This document shows, in pieces, positions 6,404-11,492 of a stretch of DNA of 11,492 nt. Source of the DNA: an archaeon (GTDB lineage: Archaea; Thermoproteota; Bathyarchaeia; TCS64); assembly GCA_020444005.1 (NCBI GenBank), contig JAHLLU010000033.1, forward strand, positions 1-11,492, read 5' to 3'. Position 1 is the stretch's first letter, and every line of letters starts with the position of its first letter. The translations under genes and the position numbers were made by a program. The notes under the pieces were generated by a model that did not search any database, was not told the origin of the DNA, and worked only from the letters and a program-made list of their open reading frames with translations.

Positions 6404-6703
6404 TTGAGTAAAGTCTACGTCAAAACAATGACCCATGGTAAGGATCGAGTTGTCGCGGTATGCGATGAGGAGATACTCGGAGAGACCCTTGAGGGTGGAA
6501 GAGTACCCTTCAAAGTAAGCGAGGGCTTCTACAAGGGAACCCTTGGGGACGTAGATGAGGCGATAGCTGCCATGAAGCAGGCGACTATCTGTAATCTTGT
6601 TGGTAAGAAGATTGTTGAGGCAGCCATTGAGTGCCGTATGGTGCATGAGCGTGCTGTAATTTATTTCGGGGATATTCCCCACGCGCAGATCGTAAAACTC
6701 TAG
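6404..6703 (+). CDS. DUF424 family protein
   Basis: A 99-residue protein with the hallmark DUF424 segment VVAVCDEEILGETLEGG (residues about 16-32) and the downstream NLVGKKIVEAA and VIYFGDIPHAQIV blocks. DUF424 is an archaeal family of small alpha-beta proteins. No function is established that I know of, but from memory it is often encoded beside aIF2-beta, as here, which suggests a link to translation. The start is a TTG at 6404, one base after the aIF2-beta stop. There is no GGTGA site, so initiation probably relies on reinitiation from the upstream gene. The next in-frame ATG (residue 9) would remove the first conserved strand. Its TAG overlaps the stop of the convergent beta-CASP gene. 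Confidence 0.85.
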   Translation: MSKVYVKTMTHGKDRVVAVCDEEILGETLEGGRVPFKVSEGFYKGTLGDVDEAIAAMKQATICNLVGKKIVEAAIECRMVHERAVIYFGDIPHAQIVKL

Positions 6704-7905
6704 CTCAGACAGACGCCATCAGGCGAGTTTTTCAGTATTCCACGTTCAATCAGGAAACTGATGCTGTTTTCTGTCTCACTTGGGCTGAATCCTCTGCGAG
6801 TCATCTCGTTTACAAGCCAACTCGGTTGATAGAAGAATCCGGGTATCTTGATTGTGTTGATTATCTGTTTGCTACAGGCTCTTATTCGAACCTCATTACT
6901 CATCTTGGGACCGTTGATGGTCTCTATTCTACTTGTTAGAGGGCTTGCGGGTATGCCTAGTCGTTTGCGTACATGGTTGTGGAAGTCTTTTGTGAAGTTG
7001 CCGCCGTGGAACGTAAGCACGCGTTTGGGTTTGCATTTCCTGATGTGACTCATTAAGCCCTTGTAGTCAGCGTGATCGCTCAAGGGGAAGGCGATTCGTT
7101 TTCTACCCATGATAGTTGCCCAGCCTGAAGCCAACGCGATATCAAGGTTATCGTACTTGGGTTTACTGCCTTTTGGCGTAATCAACGCACACTTCCCCGA
7201 ATCCAACAGGTCCTTACCCTCGTCACTCGCCGCGTCAACAGAATCCAAGTTATACCCGTATTTTCGGTAGAGGTCTGTTACTCGTGTCGCGGATTTTGCG
7301 GTAACAACTGGGAGATTGGTGTACTGATTGAGTATGCTAATGACCTCCTGTGCATTACCAATGCTGTCTGTCTTGAATGTGGGTATTCTGCCTTGTAGTA
7401 CAGTGTTTACTGACCACTGATACACCTCAACGGCTACATCCTCTCTTTTAGGGAACTGGAACATAGGTGACCCGAAAGTGGTCTCAATAACCATCATATC
7501 ACATTTTACGGGCGTAGCTGGCACCATTGTAAAGGTGTCTTCTGTACAGAGATCGCCGGTATATAGTACTGAGCCCTCAGGTGTGATTACCTCGAATTGT
7601 ACGCTGCCCAGTACGTGTCCACTGTTATGTACCCTAACCTCAAGATCATCAATCTTAACAGAGTCACCGACCTTAACCTCATTTAACCCATCAAGGCGTT
7701 TCCAACCCATCACCTCAAGGAGATCATAGGTTTCCCGAGTGGCGTATTTTTCTCTTTCAGGGTGTTTGAACGCTGATGCGTGATCGGCGTGGGCATGTGA
7801 TACAAACGTTGGGAAGCTATGGCTGTTGCGTGTAGGGTCCAGCATTATCCCTTGGTCACCGTACTCGACTAATATGCCTCCAAGCTGCCGGACCTTAAGC
7901 TCCAC
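6700..7905 (-). CDS. MBL-fold beta-CASP family nuclease (COG1236-like RNA-processing exonuclease)
   Basis: A 401-residue metallo-beta-lactamase-fold nuclease. Metal-binding motifs are intact: HAHADH (37-42), GHVLGS with His97, and TGD with Asp118. The beta-CASP set follows: acidic Glu141 in IETTFG, His278 in SDHAD, and His300 in FHGG. The cap domain (about 150-270) is small. Relatives include CPSF73/Ysh1-like mRNA 3'-end nucleases and bacterial RNase J. No KH domains are present, unlike aCPSF1. Residues about 350-401 after the catalytic core look like a small winged helix and may bind nucleic acid. The start is a GTG at 7905, fixed by GGTGAT ending 6 nt upstream. It is convergent with DUF424. 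RNA is the likelier substrate, but a DNA-directed relative cannot be excluded. Confidence 0.88.
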   Translation of the reverse strand: MELKVRQLGGILVEYGDQGIMLDPTRNSHSFPTFVSHAHADHASAFKHPEREKYATRETYDLLEVMGWKRLDGLNEVKVGDSVKIDDLEVRVHNSGHVLGSVQFEVITPEGSVLYTGDLCTEDTFTMVPATPVKCDMMVIETTFGSPMFQFPKREDVAVEVYQWSVNTVLQGRIPTFKTDSIGNAQEVISILNQYTNLPVVTAKSATRVTDLYRKYGYNLDSVDAASDEGKDLLDSGKCALITPKGSKPKYDNLDIALASGWATIMGRKRIAFPLSDHADYKGLMSHIRKCKPKRVLTFHGGNFTKDFHNHVRKRLGIPASPLTSRIETINGPKMSNEVRIRACSKQIINTIKIPGFFYQPSWLVNEMTRRGFSPSETENSISFLIERGILKNSPDGVCLS

Positions 7906-7911
7906 CCTAAT

Positions 7912-7975
7912 ATCACCTATAAATGGTCTTGTTTTTTATGAATTGTCTCATTTAACCTATGGGCGGTATATATAG
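7912..7975 (-). promoter_or_regulatory. Promoter and ribosome site of the beta-CASP gene
   Basis: On the minus strand CTATATATACC (7975 to 7965) is a strong TATA-like box predicting a start near 7945, a leader of about 40 nt. GGTGAT (7917 to 7912) then sits 6 nt before the GTG. No T-run follows the NAC stop, so read-through from NAC is also possible. Confidence 0.5.
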
Positions 7976-7982
7976 TAGATGG

Positions 7983-8357
7983 TCACCTTGTCTGCAGCTT
8001 GATTATGGCTTGGGCTAAGTCACCCTCACATTCCTCAAGAGTTCTACGAGCAACATCCATACCGACGTTTGCCTGCTGAGCCACCAACAGAATATCTGCT
8101 TCAGGTATCTCCAGTGGAGCTTCCTCAGGTTCGGGTGCTGCTTCACCAGTGCTTGGTTTGCGTTCAGTTTCTGTTCCGCCTGCGACTTGGTACATCTTGG
8201 TTCCTTGTACGTTGATGCTTGTTACTTGGGGTCCTTCGATGACTATCTCGCGTTTGTCGCCTTGTAGTATTACTCGTTTGATGTCTCCTAGCTCGTTCAT
8301 TTTCATGCCCATCTGATTCATCATCCTTCGGGCACGTCTGCTATCCATACGGGTCAC
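7983..8357 (-). CDS. nac: Archaeal nascent polypeptide-associated complex protein (NAC)
   Basis: Archaeal NAC forms a homodimer at the ribosome exit tunnel and shields nascent chains; it corresponds to the alpha subunit of the eukaryotic heterodimer. The 124 residues contain a basic N-terminal ribosome-contact region and NAC domain (about 7-60; RRARRMMNQMG, then ILQGDKREIVIEGPQV), an acidic, proline-rich linker (61-84) and a C-terminal UBA domain (about 85-122). The length is normal. The start is the GTG at 8357, because GGTGA lies 6 nt upstream, the spacing seen at other starts here; an ATG three codons in is the alternative. A TATA-like box (8391-8400) gives it its own promoter. Confidence 0.93.
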   Translation of the reverse strand: MTRMDSRRARRMMNQMGMKMNELGDIKRVILQGDKREIVIEGPQVTSINVQGTKMYQVAGGTETERKPSTGEAAPEPEEAPLEIPEADILLVAQQANVGMDVARRTLEECEGDLAQAIIKLQTR

Positions 8358-8363
8358 TGAGAT

Positions 8364-8400
8364 TCACCTACACAAGTAACAAGGAACCCACTTTTAAATC
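8364..8400 (-). promoter_or_regulatory. NAC promoter and ribosome site
   Basis: On the minus strand GATTTAAAAG (8400 to 8391) is a TATA-like box with a predicted start near 8369. AGGTGA (8369 to 8364) follows, 6 nt before the GTG. The leader would be only about 12 nt, just long enough to hold the SD. Confidence 0.5.
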
Positions 8401-8422
8401 CTTAATCAAGCTGCAAACATGG

Positions 8423-8611
8423 TTATGAGACAGTGATCTCTATGGCTTCTACTGGGCAGTTCTTCTCACAGTCAAAACAAGCGCTACATTCACGAGGATT
8501 CGCGACAAGCGGAGCATCATCAAGCCACTCAAAAACACCGTAGGCACATGATCGAAGACACTGTTTGCAACCAGTGCAAGTATCGTAATCGATCTTTACC
8601 CTTACATTCAT
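8423..8611 (-). CDS. Small 2[4Fe-4S] ferredoxin
   Basis: A 62-residue electron carrier with two complete CxxCxxCxxxC cluster motifs: Cys12, 15, 18, 22 and Cys42, 45, 48, 52. Each of the two [4Fe-4S] clusters takes three ligands from one motif and one from the other. The usual Pro after the fourth Cys is kept in the second motif (CPVEAIE) but is Ala in the first (CAYGVF). Pairs like this carry low-potential electrons in the cytosol. It lies 51 nt downstream of folD on the same strand, which suggests a redox partner for C1 metabolism, but a T-rich tract and a TATA-like box between them imply separate transcription. The start is the ATG at 8611, without an SD and possibly leaderless. Confidence 0.92.
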   Translation of the reverse strand: MNVRVKIDYDTCTGCKQCLRSCAYGVFEWLDDAPLVANPRECSACFDCEKNCPVEAIEITVS

Positions 8612-8632
8612 AGAAATTCTATTTGATGAGGA

Positions 8633-8641
8633 AAAATAAAG
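8633..8641 (-). promoter_or_regulatory. Possible ferredoxin promoter
   Basis: CTTTATTTT on the minus strand (8641 to 8633) is a TATA-like box about 26 nt before the ATG, which would give a leaderless mRNA; this fits the absence of an SD. Confidence 0.4.
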
Positions 8642-8645
8642 TATT

Positions 8646-8661
8646 CTAAAAGAAAGGAGAG
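8646..8661 (-). terminator. Pyrimidine-rich terminator after folD
   Basis: The minus strand reads TCTCCTTTCTTTTAG starting 2-3 nt after the folD TAA stop. The tract is T-rich but interrupted, so it may be a leaky terminator between folD and the ferredoxin gene. Confidence 0.4.
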
Positions 8662-8662
8662 T

Positions 8663-9493
8663 TTACTTGCTTGCTGCTTTTACCGTGTTTTTCAGAAGCA
8701 TGGCGATGAGCATGGGTCCTGTGCCACCGGGTACAGGGGTATAAGCTGCAGCTTTTTCATAGACCTCTGGGTCTACGTCGCCGAATACTTTCTTGCCTTC
8801 ATAGACGTTTCCGTTATCGATGATTATGACTCCTTCCTTAACCATGTCTGGTTTCACGAAGTGCTTCTTCTGTATCTCGGTGCTGATAACATCAGCGTCC
8901 TTGATACGTTTCGCGATATGTGGACAACCCTCATCCACCTGTGTGACGTTTGATGAGAGATTCATCACATATGCAGCTAGTGGCTTGGACAGGAAGTTGC
9001 TTGAGCCCACTATCACCCAGTGCTTCTTATTGGGGTCAATATCATAGCGCTTGAATAGCTCCATGATTGCCTCGACACCTGCCGGTGGGTAGCATTCCTC
9101 GTTCATCAATAGCTTACCCAGCGTATTGGGGCTTAACCCGTCAACATCCTTCTCTGGATCGATAGCATCCACGGCTTTTAGCTCGTCTAATCCTTCAGCA
9201 AGTGGCAGCTGTACCATGATCCCATGTATCTTGGGGTCCTTGTTGAGTTTCTCAACCAGAGCCACAAGCTCCTCGTCTGTAGTCTCTTCAAGGTGGTGGA
9301 ACTCACAGTACATGCCGATTTTTTCTGCTCTTTTCTTCTTGAGTTTTACATATCGTGCACTGTACTGGTCATCACCAGTGAGGACCAAGGCTAAGCCGGG
9401 GGTTATTCCTTTCTTGGCTAGCTTCTCGACCTCTACGGTGAGTTCTTCCATCACTTTGTTGGTAGTATCTTTTCCATCTAATATTGTAGGCAT
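8663..9493 (-). CDS. folD: Methylene-THF dehydrogenase / methenyl-THF cyclohydrolase (FolD)
   Basis: FolD oxidises 5,10-methylene-THF to methenyl-THF and hydrolyses that to 10-formyl-THF, reversibly, in the cytosol. The 276-residue length is near normal. The catalytic N-domain is intact: Tyr48 and Lys52 in YVKLK, Gln95 in VQLPL, KDVDG (115-119) with Asp118, and the C-terminal signature PVPGGTGPM (253-261). The nucleotide-binding part departs from the common form. The usual GRSxxVGxP is GSSNFLSKP (163-171), losing the Arg and a Gly, and the loop after the second strand, often CHSRT or CHRFT, is VDEGC (186-190). Acidic residues there suggest NAD rather than NADP. The start is the ATG at 9493, one base after the fhs stop, so the genes are translationally coupled. 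Family assignment is firm; cofactor choice is inferred. Confidence 0.93.
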   Translation of the reverse strand: MPTILDGKDTTNKVMEELTVEVEKLAKKGITPGLALVLTGDDQYSARYVKLKKKRAEKIGMYCEFHHLEETTDEELVALVEKLNKDPKIHGIMVQLPLAEGLDELKAVDAIDPEKDVDGLSPNTLGKLLMNEECYPPAGVEAIMELFKRYDIDPNKKHWVIVGSSNFLSKPLAAYVMNLSSNVTQVDEGCPHIAKRIKDADVISTEIQKKHFVKPDMVKEGVIIIDNGNVYEGKKVFGDVDPEVYEKAAAYTPVPGGTGPMLIAMLLKNTVKAASK

Positions 9494-9494
9494 C

Positions 9495-11171
9495 TTAGCT
9501 CAGTCCCTTGATTACTCCGTCTTCGTCGATGTCCATATCGTTGGCTGCTGGTTTGCTTGGGTGAGCAGGCATGGTGTTAATGTCTCCACAGTAGGCTACG
9601 ATGAACCCTACGCCTGTGCTTGGCTTGAGCCTAACGATTGGTAGGATATATCCCTCTGGGGGCATTCCCTGAATCCTGTCGTTGTCTGTAAGACTCAATG
9701 GGGTCTTCGCCATACAGATGGGCATTTTGTCGAAACCAAGCTTCTCTATCTTACGTAGATCACGGCGTGCACCACCATCAAGCTCGATATCAGCTACCTT
9801 GTACATCTTCTGTGCAATTGTCCTGATCTTCTCTTCAACAGGCATATCAAGTGGGTAAAGGAACTGGAAGTCGCTTGGCTTCTCAGCCTCAGAAAGCACT
9901 AACTCCGCTAGCTCTGTTCCGCCGGGTCCACCTTTGAGCACAGTGTCTGTGAATGCAGCAGGTATACCTTCAGCTTTCGCCCAGTCGAGAACAACCTTGA
10001 TCTCTTCATCATCGTCGGTGTAGAAGTGATTCATACAGACCACTGGCCTTAGCCCGAACTTCTTGACGTTATCAACCTCGTTAGCCAAGATAGGCAAGCC
10101 TTCCTTTACCTTCTCTGGGTTAGTTTCCTTCAGGTCACGGTACTTGACGCCAGCGTGACGCTTCAACGCCTTAATCGTAGCAACAACCACTACAACGCTG
10201 GGTTTGAGGCCTCCAGCCCTTGAGGCTATATTCATGAACTTTTCCATACCAAGGTCTGCGCCAAAGCCCGGCTCAACAACTACATAGTCTGTGAGCTTTA
10301 GAGCAGTCTTGATAGCTGCGAGGCTTGGGCATCCGTGGGCGATGTTTGCGAATGGTCCACCGTGGATGATTGCAGGAGTGTTTTCCAGTGTCTGGACTAG
10401 GTTAGGCTTGACTGCTTCCTTCATCAGGATAGCCATTGCGCCTACGCCGCCGATCTCCTTGGCTTTTACAGCATCTCCTTTGCTGTTGTAGGCGACTGTA
10501 ATCTCGCCCATGCGCTGTTTGCAGTCCATAAGGTCCTTACTGATAGCGTGAATAGCAGCGATCTCTGACGCTGTTGTAATCTCAAAGCTAGTCTCATATG
10601 GGACTCCGCCGAACTTGTCTCCGAGTCCTACAACCATGCTTCTTAGGAAACGGCTCTCAATGTCCAGTACACGTTTCCACATTACGTTCTTGATGTCAAT
10701 ATCTAGCTCGTTTCCTCTGTAGATATGATTCTCCATGAGGCTTGTGAGCAGGTCGTGTGCACATGTGATGGCGTGGAGGTCACCTGTGAAGTGGATGTTG
10801 ATGTCTTCCATGGGTAATACCTGTGCGTATCCGCCGCCGGCTGCTCCGCCTTTTATGCCGAATACGGGTCCGAGGCTTGGCTGTCTGAGGACTACTATGT
10901 TTTTCTTCCCTAGTTGTCCAAGTGCCTGAGCCAGACCAACTGCCATTGTGGTCTTACCTTCACCTGTCTTGGTGGGGGTAACCGCGGTAACAACGATTAG
11001 TTTACCGTCAGGTTTGTCCTGTCTACTTCGTAGGACCTCTGGTTTGATCTTTGCCTTGTATTTACCATACATTTCAATGTCATCGTCTGTGAGTCCAAGA
11101 CTCGCAGCTATCTCTGTGATTGGTTTGAGCTCTGCGCTCTGAGCAATTTCGATGTCTGGAGGAATTGCCAT
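9495..11171 (-). CDS. fhs: Formate-tetrahydrofolate ligase
   Basis: Also called formyl-THF synthetase, this enzyme joins formate to THF using ATP, giving 10-formyl-THF for purine synthesis or the methyl branch of the Wood-Ljungdahl pathway; run backward it can yield ATP. The 558-residue length matches the bacterial enzyme. Motifs include the P-loop TPTKTGEGKTT (65-75), RQPSLGP (96-102), a glycine-rich KGGAAGGGYAQV segment, and EPGFGADLGMEKF in the middle. No truncation is seen. The start is the ATG at 11171, with little SD but a TATA-like box about 35 nt upstream. It forms an operon with folD (1-nt gap). The gene is uncommon in archaea, where tetrahydromethanopterin often replaces folate, so past transfer from bacteria is likely, though base composition looks like that of its neighbours. 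Confidence 0.96.
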   Translation of the reverse strand: MAIPPDIEIAQSAELKPITEIAASLGLTDDDIEMYGKYKAKIKPEVLRSRQDKPDGKLIVVTAVTPTKTGEGKTTMAVGLAQALGQLGKKNIVVLRQPSLGPVFGIKGGAAGGGYAQVLPMEDINIHFTGDLHAITCAHDLLTSLMENHIYRGNELDIDIKNVMWKRVLDIESRFLRSMVVGLGDKFGGVPYETSFEITTASEIAAIHAISKDLMDCKQRMGEITVAYNSKGDAVKAKEIGGVGAMAILMKEAVKPNLVQTLENTPAIIHGGPFANIAHGCPSLAAIKTALKLTDYVVVEPGFGADLGMEKFMNIASRAGGLKPSVVVVVATIKALKRHAGVKYRDLKETNPEKVKEGLPILANEVDNVKKFGLRPVVCMNHFYTDDDEEIKVVLDWAKAEGIPAAFTDTVLKGGPGGTELAELVLSEAEKPSDFQFLYPLDMPVEEKIRTIAQKMYKVADIELDGGARRDLRKIEKLGFDKMPICMAKTPLSLTDNDRIQGMPPEGYILPIVRLKPSTGVGFIVAYCGDINTMPAHPSKPAANDMDIDEDGVIKGLS

Positions 11172-11200
11172 ATTTATTCCGTTAATAATCGTTGACTACG

Positions 11201-11210
11201 CATTAAAATC
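11201..11210 (-). promoter_or_regulatory. Possible fhs-folD promoter
   Basis: GATTTTAATG on the minus strand (11210 to 11201) is a TATA-like box. Transcription would start near 11180, giving a leader under 10 nt with no room for an SD. Confidence 0.4.
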
Positions 11211-11215
11211 TGTTG

Positions 11216-11225
11216 AAAGAAAAAA
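11216..11225 (-). terminator. T-tract terminator of the M20-like gene
   Basis: The minus strand reads TTTTTTCTTT (11225 to 11216), 3 nt after the TAA stop. This is a typical archaeal T-run terminator; the fhs TATA-like box begins 5 nt further on. Confidence 0.55.
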
Positions 11226-11228
11226 GTG

Positions 11229-11492
11229 TTAGATGCCCTCGTAGAGCGTCTTGTACTCCTTATCGGGACCCGGCTTGGTGAGACTCCACTCATATCCACG
11301 CTGAGTAGTCACATACTCAGGCCAAGGCAGATCAATCGGAGGATAGAAATCCTTGGACAACAAAGGTGCAACCCATTTGCTACCACCAATACCACCACCA
11401 GTCCGTTCAACGAACTCCTTGTTTGCTTCAGCGAGATCAGCGGGATGAGTTAACAGATCAATTATAGTTACACCTAGGGTCTTGGATGCAGT
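11229..11492 (-). CDS. M20-family amidohydrolase-like protein, C-terminal fragment
   Basis: The frame is open from the right edge (codon boundary at 11492) to a TAA at 11231-11229 and encodes the last 87 residues of a protein whose start lies outside. The fragment begins TASKTLGVTIIDLLTHPADL, followed by AEANKEFVERTGG, a glycine-rich turn, and the proline-rich YPPIDLPWPEY near the end. A helix of this kind (small residues, then a D-L-L-T-x-P run and an E-F-x-x-R-T-G-G turn) is what I recall at the C-terminus of M20 amidohydrolases of the AbgB type, which cleave aminoacyl amides such as p-aminobenzoyl-glutamate. None of the zinc ligands lie in the visible part, so the assignment rests on the tail alone. 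Confidence 0.55.
   Translation of the reverse strand, partial: TASKTLGVTIIDLLTHPADLAEANKEFVERTGGGIGGSKWVAPLLSKDFYPPIDLPWPEYVTTQRGYEWSLTKPGPDKEYKTLYEGI

Noticed and set aside
6347..6682. A 111-codon minus-strand frame opposite aIF2-beta and DUF424
   Set aside because: Both plus-strand genes are firmly identified and this frame has neither motifs nor a start signal.
9126..9644. A 172-codon open frame on the plus strand across folD and the end of fhs
   Set aside because: It lies opposite two well-identified genes, is very rich in Ser and Thr, has no SD and resembles no family; it is a reverse-strand shadow.
1..11492. CRISPR arrays, insertion sequences, toxin-antitoxin pairs or phage genes
   Set aside because: No regularly spaced repeats, transposase or integrase motifs, or paired small toxin-like genes were seen on either strand.

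Overview
This window is an ordinary, densely coded archaeal chromosome segment. RadA recombinase, translation initiation factor aIF2-beta, a DUF424 protein, archaeal NAC (nascent polypeptide-associated complex) and a beta-CASP RNase are core archaeal genes. TATA-like boxes lie about 25 nt ahead of several start codons, and GGTGA Shine-Dalgarno (SD) sites precede others. A tetrahydrofolate pair (formate-THF ligase and FolD) is unusual for an archaeon and would fit an Asgard lineage such as Thorarchaeia. That placement is inference and was not tested by any search. I see no rRNA, tRNA, CRISPR array, insertion sequence, prophage or defence island.

Layout. 1-1094 (-): N-terminal 364 residues of a PAS-GAF sensor related to histidine kinases, whose phosphoacceptor His position is Glu; it runs off the left edge. 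1095-1370: AT-rich intergenic DNA with paired operator-like repeats, a palindrome carrying opposed TATA boxes, and a 10-bp inverted repeat. 1371-3957 (-): probable operon of a phosphoribosyltransferase, an unrecognised 99-residue protein and an M14-type zinc carboxypeptidase. 4009-4989 (-): radA. 4990-5126: divergent promoter region. 5127-6703 (+): a zinc-ribbon two-TM membrane protein, aIF2-beta and DUF424. 6700-7905 (-): MBL/beta-CASP nuclease, convergent with DUF424 and sharing a CTAG double stop. 7983-8357 (-): NAC. 8423-8611 (-): a 2[4Fe-4S] ferredoxin. 8663-11171 (-): fhs-folD operon. 11229-11492 (-): C-terminal 87 residues of an M20 amidohydrolase-like protein.

How the genes fit together. 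Fhs and FolD activate formate and interconvert formyl-, methenyl- and methylene-THF; the ferredoxin next door may serve the same redox metabolism. RadA, aIF2-beta, DUF424, NAC and the beta-CASP protein are information-processing genes. The phosphoribosyltransferase is a likely purine-salvage enzyme. Most starts fall into two types: SD-led starts (GGTGA 6-7 nt upstream, often GTG or TTG) and near-leaderless ATG starts placed about 25 nt from a TATA-like box.

I found no clear new multi-gene system. The best leads are the His-to-Glu sensor kinase, the rewritten nucleotide-binding loop of FolD, the operator-like palindromes at three promoters, and the unassigned proteins at 3042-3341 and 5127-5930.
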